Shown here: piece after piece, positions 8,683 to 18,088 of the stretch | How positions within the stretch are numbered: the first letter of the stretch is position 1 | How the letters are laid out: every line of letters begins with the position of its first letter | DNA from: Selaginella kraussiana | Taxonomy: Eukaryota > Streptophyta > Lycopodiopsida > Selaginellales > Selaginellaceae | Reading direction: 5' to 3' | Assembly: GCA_001021135.1 (NCBI GenBank) | Contig: LDJE01098152.1 | Span: forward strand, 1 to 20,964 | Length of the DNA: 20,964 bases | Made by a program: the position numbers and the translations under genes | The notes under the pieces: model-generated | Told to the model about the DNA's origin: nothing | Seen by the model: the letters and a program-made list of their open reading frames with translations, nothing else | The model's database searches: none

Positions 8683-11228
8683 TCAGCAAGCGAAGTCTTG
8701 CTGATGAATCCTCTTGGGAGGGGGAGGGGCAACCCTGTTGTTAAGGAAACCCCGCTTCAACAATGGCTTGAAACTTGGCAGCTGCTGCAGAGCCGGCGAA
8801 GTCTCGTCTTCGCCAGATTCCGAGGTCAGTGGCCTCCTTTCCTCTTGAGTCAACGACATTACCACGTTACTACACTCCCCTGCCACCGACGTAAGGGTGC
8901 TCTGCAGAATGCTGCCCTCCACATCGTCGTCACCAGCAGCAACCGTTCCCTTAACCACGCAACGCTCGCAACCTGCCTGGTCGTTACAAGAGCAAGGCGA
9001 ACTGAGCTCAGCATCCCCATGCTGGTGGTGTCTTCTCTTTGGGACTCGCATTGGAAGACCCGAGTCGATCGAGCTATCGGATGATTCCATCCTGGTGCTG
9101 CCGGTGACGAGTTGGCTGCTGTTAGCACGGTTAGTATATCTCTTGCTGCTAGGAGTGTTGGCGTTCTTGTTAGGATGAGAGGTCACCGCTGCGGCCGAAG
9201 CAAAATCTTCTTCCAAAACCGGGGACTCGCTGCTGATCTCCCCGTCGAGGCCGAAGCTTCCTCCTCCTGCATCCACTGAACTGGACGTTTGCATGGCACC
9301 CGAGTCGGACGTCGACGTCGTGGACGAGCTCGGAGACCTTTCCTCAACGATTGGACCAGGCCGAACCACGGAGCTGTCATTCACATAGCTTTCAGAGGGT
9401 GACTATCCTCTAAAGAGCTTACCGCATGTAGAACAACATGTATGCCTTCTGAGACATCACCCGCTCAATATCCACTTCTTTCACCTGCTCACTTCAAGTT
9501 ATCGACTGCGGATAAAGACGGGGTTGTACCTTGTTGTCGTCCACTTTGAACCAGGAACCCCGTTTATCCTTGACAAAGCACACGTAGTGGCCGAAGTATG
9601 ATGCATTTAGCATATCCACATGAACCACCAGCGCGTAGAGGTGGTACACTGGCGGGGTATCCCCCTTACCAGTCATGTACGGATTGATGTTGAGCACCTC
9701 TGGAAATGCCACCTTCTTGTTTATTTTCCCGAACTTGCCTCCCTGGAAATTATGTCAGAAAAGTGAGAATTTACAAGGCGGTTCGGTCCATACCTGGAAG
9801 CGCTTGAGTGCAATAGTCAGGATGTTGGGAGCCTCGTGTATGGCCAGTCGTTTCCGGGCAGGGACGTAGGCATTGCAGCTGCAACAAAAAGGATATGAAG
9901 TAGTAGGGAAAGCGATTACTCACCGGCCACAGGCATACTTGTTTTCACCATCGAGCCACTCGGCTGCTGTAAACTGCCTTAACGCATCTTCCAACGTCTC
10001 AACAGCACCCTGGATCTCAACGCTCAGGTCCAGCATGTTGTCGTACCGGTTCGACTGCTGGAAACACCTCGAACACGTAACCTGACGAAACGGGATGACG
10101 TCGCCGTTAGTAAGATAAGATCCGGAACTCACTTGGGATTGGAGGTGGCCACCGAATATGTGCTGAATGAGCGTCGTCTCTTGCGTTCGGGCATCGGTTC
10201 GAGATTCACCTCCAGCCTCGTCAACACAGATTTTCTGCATCGTGTCCACAGCGTAACTGGAGGAATGCCAAGAAATATGTCAGCGAAGAAGGCGAAGGAG
10301 AAGAAGAAGAAGCTCACCGCATGAACTCGTGTGCGTCTTCTTGCCTGCCATATCCAAGATTGTTGCCTATGTTTCGCAAGCGCGAGAGAATTTTGATGGG
10401 TGAAAATGCAGTCGAGCTCTCGTACGCCTTTAGCATGTGGTCTTCCAGTTCGCACATGAAGCACCAGTCCTGCCGCTGGCCTGATGAAAACATGAGTGCC
10501 TTGTAACTCTAACATGCCATGCTTGCAAGCAAAAAAAAAAAAAAAGCTTCTTACACTGGCTCTTGTGCATTTTGCGCAGAAGAAATGCGGCCAGAGGCCT
10601 CGTGTAGGAGAGGCACTGCAGGATCACATTTGCATAGCAGCTGTTGAAACGACGTTGTCAAGAGCTGGAGCATTCAAAAACAAGGATTTGAATACCTGTT
10701 TCCGCAGTTGACAAGGCCGCACGGAACGCTCAGGGTGTCCGAGCTGAAAAAGCGCACGAAGTATTCATAGGGATAAAGGACCTGCATGCCAAGCCAAGCA
10801 ATGGATGAGACGTGCAAGACGTTGCTCACTCACTCACCTTCTTTGGCTTGCTAAGGCTTCCGTCCGAGGCACAAAGTGCGGCCTTGTCGTCGGAGGCGTT
10901 GGCGTGAGTGGAGGAGAGGGCAATGAGACGCCTGCATTCGACTTGGTGGCCACCCTTCCAGTGCTTGCCCTGACAGTCAAGCGAGCTGGAAAGAAACCAA
11001 GACGGACGAGAGTGTAAGGCACAAAAGATGCAATAGGAATGTCTCTCAACTGCCGGTGCAAAACTTAATTAATCTATCTATCCAATCAAAATGGAACAAA
11101 AGGCGCAAGAGGAAGGGAAGGACGGACGGGACGCACCAGTAATAGACGACCTTGCAGCGCGAGCAGCGGATCCGTGTGGGCGTCTGGCACAGCGCACACA
11201 AAGGCGGCGGCTGCTGCCTCGCCAACAT
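8683..11228 (-). CDS. Ubiquitin-specific protease with MYND zinc finger (plant UBP15-19 type)
   Basis: Eleven exons, 5'-3': 11137-11228, 10838-10985, 10696-10781, 10555-10640, 10318-10480, 10133-10256, 9924-10081, 9794-9878, 9530-9742, 9423-9484 and 8683-9373, giving 635 residues. It should cleave ubiquitin from proteins. The MYND finger spans residues 11-48 (CALC, CSRC, YYC, H39, H44, C48). The USP domain follows, with Cys110 in [18 protein letters not shown], His366 in YFGHYVCF and Asp382/383 in [17 protein letters not shown] and [13 protein letters not shown] are typical of the plant group. Residues 407-635 are a Ser-rich tail with no domain I know. The start is uncertain: 11228 is the nearest Met, but a further exon 11337-11420 joined to an exon running 11294-11137 by a 42-nt intron also stays in frame, giving 685 residues. 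I see no membrane anchor in either form. Confidence 0.9.
10531..10545. repeat. A15 homopolymer in a ubiquitin-protease intron
   Basis: Fifteen consecutive A on the plus strand read as a T tract near the donor of the 74-nt intron 10481-10554, in an otherwise 45-61-nt intron set. Probably a slippage-prone run that lengthened the intron. Confidence 0.9.
10986..11136 (-). other. Unusually long intron of the ubiquitin protease gene (151 nt)
   Basis: This intron splits the MYND Cys31 codon (TG|C) and runs from GTGCGT to TTTCCAG. At 151 nt it is more than twice any other intron inferred in the window. The joined frame restores [17 protein letters not shown], so the borders are well supported. An undetected small exon inside is possible, but the protein needs none. 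Confidence 0.75.
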
Positions 11229-11629
11229 GTGTGAAGACTCCCCAGTCGGGAGTAAGGCAAAAAGATCACCCGCCAAGTCCAATTCACCACGGCACTGACA
11301 TTTGGTAACCACGGTGACGACGACGATTCAAGAAACCAACTGTTGCGCGCCGGATCTATCCATCCGCCGTCGACGCCGGGTAGCACGGCATTCAAACGGT
11401 GAGTGGTGCGAGCGAGCCATAGCCACGGTAAAATTAAGTTTGAGAACAAAAAAATTGTATGAAATTAAAAATCGTTTTTTAACTTTTTGGCCCCGGATCA
11501 CTGGCTGCAGCCGGTGCCACGCACTCCCAGCTGCCGGTGGTCGCACCACGCGTCTAGGGATGCCGCTGCCGTTATAACTACTTTGTTTTCAAATCAGGCG
11601 AATATTCTTCACCCCCGCTGTTGTATGGA
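11229..11629. other. Interval between ubiquitin protease and COA4-like gene
   Basis: About 400 bp holding the upstream region of the ubiquitin protease and the 3' flank of the COA4-like gene, both on the minus strand. It may contain one more 5' exon of the protease (11337-11420). I see no other gene, and no telo-box. Confidence 0.5.
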
Positions 11630-11941
11630 TCACTGGCCTCCTCGCGATCGACGATCCTCGTGACATGCCTTGAGCGCCCTCACTTCTGCTACCCAAACCA
11701 ATTCCAGCTTTAACTTGTGCGTAAAATGGAGTATTACCTTGTTGGCAGGCTTTCCAGTCGCGATCCGTCTTGATCAAACAAGCCTAACATATCACACGAA
11801 ATTTGTTAAAATGTTGGAACCAAAAACCCACACCTGGAGCTGCTCGTAGGCGGGTGCGCATTGCCGCAGCTGTTTCACGTTCTCGTCATCCTCGTCGACC
11901 TCGCCATGGCGCGGCTGCTGCTGCTGCTGCTGCGGAGACAT
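11630..11941 (-). CDS. COA4: Small twin-CX9C (CHCH) protein, COA4-like cytochrome c oxidase assembly factor
   Basis: Three exons, 11834-11941, 11738-11783 and 11630-11685, with 50- and 52-nt introns, encode 69 residues. The core has C-x9-C (CAPAYEQLQAC), ten residues, then a second C-x9-C (CQQEVRALKAC), the twin-CX9C pattern of intermembrane-space proteins imported and oxidised by MIA40. The DWKAC stretch and Cys spacing resemble human COA4/CHCHD8 (QDWRQC), a cytochrome c oxidase assembly factor. The family name rests on remembered sequence; another twin-CX9C protein is possible. Six glutamines encoded by a pure CAG run follow the first Pro, before an acidic stretch. The Met at 11941 is the only Met in the exon. 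The gene is head-to-head with bL21m, with 30 bp between start codons. Its exons are too short to be obvious alone. Confidence 0.82.
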
Positions 11942-11971
11942 TAACCTAGACCAGATTTAGGGTTCTACACA
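11942..11971. promoter_or_regulatory. 30-bp bidirectional spacer with telo-box (COA4-like / bL21m)
   Basis: All DNA between the two divergent start codons. It carries TTTAGGGTT at 11956-11964, a telo-box often found in ribosomal protein promoters. Both 5' leaders and the shared core promoter must fit here or overlap the opposite gene. Confidence 0.7.
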
Positions 11972-12819
11972 ATGGGGTCATGGCGGCGATTGGCGGGCGT
12001 CCTCGGCCGGGCCCTGTCGTCGCCCATTTCGCAGCCGGCCTGCAGGCTGCATTGCGTGAGGCGCGAGAGCTCACTGACGGTGCAGCTCGATCCGGACATC
12101 AAACGCAAGGATTTTCTCAGGCATGCCTTCGTGGGCGTGGATAAGAAAAATAGGAGGAGGCAGGCAGCGCACATAGGCTACACCGTCAGCGGTCGCATCC
12201 ATGTGCACAAGCCCGTGAGAATTCTTCGCCAGAATGCCTTTGCCGTTGTTCAAGTAAGTTAATGCTGCTCATCATATTGGTAATTCTGCAACGTATTATT
12301 GGCAGATTGGTGCAAAGCAGTTTAAAGTCACGCCTGGTGACATTCTTTACGTGGAGAAGCTCAAGTACGCAGACATCAATGACCTGGTGAGTGATTTTTC
12401 TACTCTAATGGCAACTCCTTGATCTCGCTCGCACTGCAGCTGTCCTTGAACAAGGTTCTCCTTGTGGGAACGAAAATGGATACAATCGTGGGGCGGCCCT
12501 TCGTAGAGAATGCAGCCGTATCCGCCATTGTAGAAGAGCATGTGAGTTGCTTCCTCTCCATCTGGCATTAACCTGACTACGGCTCCGCAGGCACTCGACG
12601 CCAGGGTGATCGTTTTCAAGAAGAAGCGCAGAAAGAAATACCGCCGGTGTAAGGGCCACCGCCAGGTATGCTACTATTTCCTGTCACTGTCGTTCACGCT
12701 ACCTACGACAGATGCTCACGAGGATCAGGATTACACGCATTCGCGGGCTGGAACAGTACGTTGAGGCACCCCAAGAATCATCCGAAGAATCATCCACCAA
12801 ACCATTGCTGAGCACATGA
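11972..12819 (+). CDS. NFD1: Mitochondrial 50S ribosomal protein L21 (bL21m)
   Basis: Five exons, 11972-12253, 12306-12386, 12440-12541, 12591-12665 and 12712-12819, all in phase 0, encode 215 residues; introns are 46-53 nt. bL21 binds 23S-type rRNA in the large subunit of organelle ribosomes. Residues 1-35 are rich in Arg, Ser and Leu with almost no acids, a good mitochondrial presequence. The L21 domain runs from about 85 to 195, with FAVVQIGAKQFKV, GDILYVEKL, VGRPFVENAAV and the basic signature KKKRRKKYRRCKGHRQ. This resembles Arabidopsis NFD1 (nuclear fusion defective 1), whose loss blocks polar nuclear fusion. Residues after ~195 are a short Ser/Glu-rich tail. It converges with the class-V aminotransferase gene, with 162 bp between stops. 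Confidence 0.95.
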
Positions 12820-12981
12820 ATAAGAAGAGTATTCACTCGTGAGCGCAGCCACAAGTTGGTGAAAAAAGCGAGAAACCAGGATAATTTGTTGCAATCGCAT
12901 AGCTTGAACAGAATAAGTTGTTAAGCTTCATAGTCCAGGAAAATTTATTTTGTATTGCACAGCTTTAACATATGTACTTGG

Positions 12982-15010
12982 TTAAACTTTGAAGTCCACG
13001 AGCTCCAGATCGATGTTTTCAGGAATTTCTCTTTCAGCCGGATGTTCGGGGAGGTCTCTTGCAAAGGCTTGGGCCTCGGCCAAGTAGCGATCGTACTTGC
13101 ACATTCCAGGAGAAGCGGTCAAGTATTCCAGCTTGTTCTGCATCGTCTTTCCCATCTCTTTCTTGAGAGTCCAGTTACCGGAACGCCAGTTGAAGTCGTA
13201 GAGAGGAACAAACCGCTGCCCGTAGTCGGCCACAAACTCTATGGCTGACAAGAGGAACTCGAACTCTTGGTTGGAGAGAAAATAAGCAAAGTTGAGTCGA
13301 GCCCAGCCAAGCCTCACGCCTCCGTATCCCTGGTTCAAACATACAAGCATGAAACTGGAGCTCAGATAATGACACATACCTTCTGAATAGCATCTCTGAG
13401 TTTAAGAGATACACGATGATCAACTTTGAGAAGAGCATGACCATACGGGCCTGCACAGGAACAACCACCCCTGGCTTGAATCCCAAACAAGTCGTCAAGC
13501 AGCTTGACAATGAAGCGACCCTGCAGAATCTTGGGTTTGGCATTTTGCTCCATTTCCGTCGCGTAGGTAAGGAATGACAATATGGCAGCCCTCTTTACTT
13601 GAGTGTTGCCGAGTAAAAAGATGCTGGGTCTGCTGGAAAGCCTTTTGATAGCAGTGGTAATGAAGTATTGCTCACGAGACTCAATCAGCCTGCTACCCAT
13701 CTCCTCCTTTATCCAAAATGCAAGAGCAGCTTTGATCTTCTGCAAAATGGGCGGCGTTCCGGCGTCCTCACGTGCCTCCACATCTCTCAGATACAGAGTG
13801 TGCTGCACAAACATTTAATCGGCCAAAGAAAAACAAAGAACCGCATGTAATACCTTTTCAGTGTAGCCGTTGACAAAGTCCACGGCGCCACCTCCGGCAA
13901 TGGACGGAGGGCTCTCGCGCAGCAGGTAGAGCTTCTTGTTGATAAGAAGCAAGCCTGGTGATCCGGGTCCGCCCACGAACTTGTGGGGACTCAAGACGAC
14001 TGCATCGTATTCGTCTGCTTGCATATTGATGTCCACGTAAGGGGCGCTGCACAGCACCAATTCAAAGTTCATGTTAAGTACGAAAGCACACAGCACCTGC
14101 TGGCAAAATCGAAGCAGGCAAAGGCACCATGCTCATGCAAGACGCGTGCAACTTGCTTGGTGTCCGTCAGGATCCCGGTCACGTTGCTGCAAGCCGAGAA
14201 TGAACCGATCTTGGGACGGGTTGCATACTTGGGATCCTGGAGCGCATTCTCTAGGAACACGAGATCAAGGAGACCTTGCTGGTTGACTGGCACTTCCACT
14301 ACCTACACACAAAAACCATACAACCATTGACTCAAGTTTTAGCTCACCTCAGCCAGGCTTTGACGCCAAGAGAGAAGGTTGGAGTGATGCTCGAAGGGGC
14401 CAACAAACACGACCCATCTCTCGCTCTCGGGCAGGCTGTTCAGCAGTAACTGGCGGTGCATCGAGGGAACGCTGAGGCCCATAACATCCTGAAGCCGCTT
14501 CACAGAGGCGGTGCACCCAGAGCCGCAAAACAGCAGGGCATCCGAAGGAGAACCTCCGAGACGCTCTCGAATGTAGCGTGCCGATTCATTAACAAGGTAG
14601 GCAGTGGTATCACCCACGTAGCTATCCTCAGCGTGGGTGTTCCCATAGTGTGGCATGACGCCGCGGATCATGAACTCTTCCAAGTGCCGGATGCATCGCC
14701 CGGATGCTGTGAAGTCCGCATACGTCAGGTCCCGCTCGCCGAATGGAGTCTTCAGTTGACGGCCGCTGCCGATTAGCTGTGATCTCAACCAGGCACATCG
14801 TGCGTCGTGTTCACTTTCACCGTCGCCTGCCCGCGCCTCCTCCAGTTCATCGGGAACGAGCTCTTCCTTGCATATCTCGGACAAGCCGAGCGAGCACCTC
14901 CGCCAGATGTCTCCATTGATCACGTTCTCTTCCACCGCATCCTCCAACTTCTTGGTATAGACACGACCAACTCCGCAGCAGCCTCCACAGTCCTCTGCCT
15001 CCTCGCCCAT
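12982..15010 (-). CDS. Class-V aminotransferase / cysteine-desulfurase-like PLP enzyme
   Basis: Five exons, 5'-3': 14348-15010, 14097-14302, 13854-14046, 13380-13802 and 12982-13329, encode 610 residues; introns are 45-51 nt. The fold is that of PLP enzymes related to NifS/SufS. Seen motifs are YADFTASGR near 97-105, YGNTHAEDS (substrate/cofactor loop), LLFCGSGCTASV, FEHHSNLLSW and the Schiff-base site LSPHKF with Lys312. An acidic, Cys-containing N-terminal region of about 90 residues precedes the enzyme domain. Long C-terminal exons carry YLRDVEAREDAGTP and GIQARGGCSCAGPYGH, a Cys-rich loop where desulfurases place the sulfur-accepting Cys. I know this larger plant/algal branch only as uncharacterised, so the substrate is not assigned; a sulfur-transfer role is possible. 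No clear organelle signal is seen. Confidence 0.88.
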
Positions 15011-15734
15011 TGCCTCAGTGCCGAAGATGGTTCGCGGGCTTGCCTTATTTGGTCGTGTGAGAGCCCAGAATATGCTTTGGGGCTCCTATCACGTCATGAG
15101 CAGGACGGACGATGAGCGATCAGCGTGCTGGCTAGGTTGGTCACTGTCATGTTTTGTATGCGGCATCACAGCAGCGAAGATACCCATCCAATCCACTCCC
15201 ATTCCCTTTTCGCATTTGTCACATATTTTGTACCGCTCCATATCGCGGAAGCGACACACATTTGATTCCAAAAGACGTCCCGAGCTTCCAATGCATCTGT
15301 CACGAATTGAAAGCTGGAAAGCATCTCGTCTCAAAAGAAGATATGTCACTGCGATCATGTGCATCGCCTGTATACGTTCCCAAGATGATAAGCAGCATAA
15401 GGCATTCTAAAACATTTGGAATGAACTTCCGTCCTGGGCATCTCTAAAGTATGACCACTCACTGTCCCATGCTTGCACGAAAATTAACCAATGATTTTCA
15501 GTGGCTTTCAGTTCAAGCTTTCTAGAGCTTTCACTGAAATAACGGAAATGCAGAAAGGGTCGGACGCACGAAATCAATATTTTAACGAGAGAGGTATCAT
15601 GGGACACTCGGGCTTCAAACAAACCAAGACGTGATCACTTGTTTGTTATACAAGTTATGCAATACAAATTACCAATGGACCTGAAACGGCTTGAATACAT
15701 TTGTACATGTAAGTCCCAAAAAATGTACAAAACT
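15011..15734. other. Gene-free interval between aminotransferase and PPR genes
   Basis: This 724-bp stretch is upstream of the aminotransferase gene and downstream of the PPR gene, both minus strand. No reading frame has a start, length and composition I would trust, and I see no telo-box or transposon. A 9-bp inverted repeat (15700-15708 / 15723-15731) lies next to the PPR stop codon. Confidence 0.6.
15700..15731. repeat. Inverted repeat just past the PPR stop codon
   Basis: TTTGTACAT and its complement ATGTACAAA, separated by 14 nt, begin 3 nt beyond the PPR stop. A transcript of the PPR 3'-UTR could fold here. AT-rich arms make chance possible. Confidence 0.45.
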
Positions 15735-17963
15735 TCAAGATGAATGACTGGTGGCAAACATGTTGGAGAGGAGGATAAGGTTGGAGGCAGAGACATTGCC
15801 ATCTGCTAGGGCATGCTCTGCAGCACGCTTGCCCCTTTCTACATCCCCGTGAAGCTTGCAAGCACCGAGGAGAATGGCCCAGCCAGAGGCACCGGGCAAA
15901 TAAGGCATAGCTTCCACCAGCTCCTCGGCTTCGTCCAGGCGCTTGGCACGTCCGAGAATGTCAACCATGCACTGGTAATGCTCTACCGTAGGAGCCACGC
16001 CATGGTCATCCACCATGCATCTTAAATAATCTGCTGCTCGGCTCACCAGCCCACCGTGGCTGCACCCTGTGAGTACGCAGACATAAGTCACTTCGTTCGC
16101 CGCCACCCCTTCCAGTGCCATGTCCTGGAAGATATCTAGAGACTCGTGACACTGCCCGTTCTTTGCACAGGCTCCGAGCATAGCCGTCCACGCTACAATG
16201 TCCCGCTGCTGCATGCGTTCAAAAAGCTCCCTGGCTTGTGCAACTTGTCCCTTCTGTGCATACGCAGCCAGAAGGCCCGTCCACGAGGCCAAGTCCCGCT
16301 CGGGCATGAAGTCGAACACCCACCGGGCAGCATGCACGTCCCCAACAGCGCCGCAAGCCGCAAGGACCAGGTTCCACGAGAAGGCATTTCGCTCAGGCAT
16401 CAGGCTCCGGAAGAGGCCCCTCGCGTGCTCCACGTACCCGCTTCGGACAAAAGCCGCCAATAGTGCATTCCAAGACATCAGATTATGAGCCGGCATCTTG
16501 CAGAAGGTCTCCCATGCAATTTTGGAGTCTCCACAGGCCTGGATCATGGAGGTGTAGGAAGCAATGCTCTGGCAAGGCATGCCATCAAAAAAACTCTTTG
16601 CTTCCTCGTACAAGGAACAATAGGCAGATATCATGGCATTCCAAGAGACAATGTCGTGACAAGGCATCCGCCTAAATGTTGCCCTCGCTTGCTCAGCATC
16701 TCCATTTTGAGCATAAGCTGCGAGGAAAGCATTCCAAGAGACTACGTCTCGCACTGGCATCTCCACAAACAAGGCCTTCGATTCATCCACATTCCCATTC
16801 TGCGACATCCCTGTGATCATGGCGTTCCAGGACACGACATCCCGCTCTCGAATGCTCAAAAAGAGCATCTTTGCTTGTCCGAGCAAACCATGCTGCATGT
16901 AAGCAGTGATCATGGTGTTGCAAGCTATGACGTTCCATGACGGCATTTTCATCAGCATTAGCTCCGCGGCTTCCGCGTGACAGTGCTGGCAGAAGACCAG
17001 GATCATCGTGACCCACGTCCAGGCATTCCTTCCCGGCATTCTTTCAAATACAGACATCGCCTCTTCGAGGCACCCATGCTGTCCGAACGCCTGAATCGCT
17101 ACTGTCCACGATACTACATCTTTGGCGGGCATCATCTTCAGTAGCTCCATGGTATCCTCGGTATCACCGTTTTGGCAGCAGGCCAATAGCATGGAATTCC
17201 AACACACCATGTCCCTCTGCGGCATTCTCTCGAAGCAGCACACAGCTTGATCCATGTGACCATTATGTGCATAGGCCTGAACGAGTGAAGTCCAGGATAC
17301 TACATTCCTTTCTCGCATTGCAAAAAATGTGTCTCTGGCCTCGTCTAGGAGACTGTGTGTGGAATACGCTGCAATCATGGTATTACTCGACACAGCGTCC
17401 TTCAGTGGCATCTCACTGAAGATCCCCGCAGCTCCCTCCAAATGCCCGTTCAGGGTGAATGCAACGATCATCGTATTCCACGACACGCTGCTCCTCATTG
17501 GCATGTTTCGGAACAAGGAGTTGGCATCTTCGACAAAACCAGCCCGGGAGAGCGCTTGGATCATTGTGTTCCACGACATGACATCCCTGACGGGCATCTC
17601 GTTTAGTAGCCTGCTAGCCAATGCCAGATCCCCGTCTGCCGTATGCACAACGAGCATGCTGTTCCAAGACACCACGTTTCTCTGGGGCATCCGCTGAAAC
17701 ACCACGGTTGCCTCTACGGGATGCCCGTTCTGGGCATATGCCGCAAACAGGATGTTCCATGAAAAAACATTACGGCCCGCAATGGCATCGAAGGTGAGCC
17801 TTGCATCTCGCAAACTCCCGCACTTTCCATAGGCGTCCACGAGGAGGTTCCCGAGGAGAACATCCCCGCTGGAAACAATGTGGACATGGATCTCCCTTGC
17901 CTTGGCCAAGTCCCTGGTGGAAGCACACTGGCTCACAAGCCTGCCCAGAGGGTGCTTGCTCAT
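15735..17963 (-). CDS. Pentatricopeptide repeat protein, PLS/E type, intronless
   Basis: One uninterrupted 742-residue frame. PPR proteins bind organelle RNA one base per repeat and guide editing, splicing or stability. After a short N-terminal repeat region, about 18 tandem repeats of mostly 31 residues follow, each opening with a SWN/SWT-like turn and ending in RMP/EMP. This is the short S-type array common in lycophyte editing factors. A standard end follows: GVAANEVTYVCVLTGCSHGG, APTVEHYQCMVDILGRAKRL, then GWAILLGACKLHGDVERGK of the E1 motif. The frame stops soon after LLSNMFA, so most of E2 and any DYW deaminase are absent. Two adjacent repeats near 16520-16655 are 2-3 residues short. 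No clear presequence is visible. The gene lies 125 bp from the divergent trypsin-fold gene. An editing role would need a DYW partner supplied in trans. Confidence 0.93.
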   Translation of the reverse strand: MSKHPLGRLVSQCASTRDLAKAREIHVHIVSSGDVLLGNLLVDAYGKCGSLRDARLTFDAIAGRNVFSWNILFAAYAQNGHPVEATVVFQRMPQRNVVSWNSMLVVHTADGDLALASRLLNEMPVRDVMSWNTMIQALSRAGFVEDANSLFRNMPMRSSVSWNTMIVAFTLNGHLEGAAGIFSEMPLKDAVSSNTMIAAYSTHSLLDEARDTFFAMRERNVVSWTSLVQAYAHNGHMDQAVCCFERMPQRDMVCWNSMLLACCQNGDTEDTMELLKMMPAKDVVSWTVAIQAFGQHGCLEEAMSVFERMPGRNAWTWVTMILVFCQHCHAEAAELMLMKMPSWNVIACNTMITAYMQHGLLGQAKMLFLSIRERDVVSWNAMITGMSQNGNVDESKALFVEMPVRDVVSWNAFLAAYAQNGDAEQARATFRRMPCHDIVSWNAMISAYCSLYEEAKSFFDGMPCQSIASYTSMIQACGDSKIAWETFCKMPAHNLMSWNALLAAFVRSGYVEHARGLFRSLMPERNAFSWNLVLAACGAVGDVHAARWVFDFMPERDLASWTGLLAAYAQKGQVAQARELFERMQQRDIVAWTAMLGACAKNGQCHESLDIFQDMALEGVAANEVTYVCVLTGCSHGGLVSRAADYLRCMVDDHGVAPTVEHYQCMVDILGRAKRLDEAEELVEAMPYLPGASGWAILLGACKLHGDVERGKRAAEHALADGNVSASNLILLSNMFATSHSS

Positions 17964-18088
17964 TCATCTCATGGTGGTGGTCGCCGGACGCAAAAAAAAA
18001 GTGTTGAACCGCCAACCATGGCCCGCCAAGCTGGCAACGCCGAGTGGGCAGTTCTCTCGGGTCGTCTGTCTTCGAGTGACGACTTCTC
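17964..18088. promoter_or_regulatory. Divergent promoter region, PPR / trypsin-fold genes
   Basis: 125 bp between two start codons on opposite strands. It holds an A9 run and ACCGCCA (18008-18014) and GGCCCGCCA (18020-18028). Both recur in inverted orientation at the start of the plus-strand gene (18090-18098, 18107-18113). No TATA box or telo-box is evident. Confidence 0.45.

Noticed and set aside
8683-9178. Plus-strand frames opposite the Ser-rich tail of the ubiquitin protease
   Set aside because: They are antisense shadows of a 230-codon exon whose frame is fixed by the upstream catalytic exons.
10040-10205. GGTTCGA-like B-box matches suggesting tRNA genes
   Set aside because: They lie in coding exons, and no acceptor-stem pairing or A box accompanies them.
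10481-10554. Acceptor at 10500 for the ubiquitin protease intron
   Set aside because: It puts the downstream DWCFMCE block out of frame; the acceptor at 10481 restores [13 protein letters not shown], matching the family.
15496-15539. 8-bp inverted repeat TTTCAGTG / CACTGAAA
   Set aside because: Short arms, 28-nt loop and AT-rich context make chance likely.
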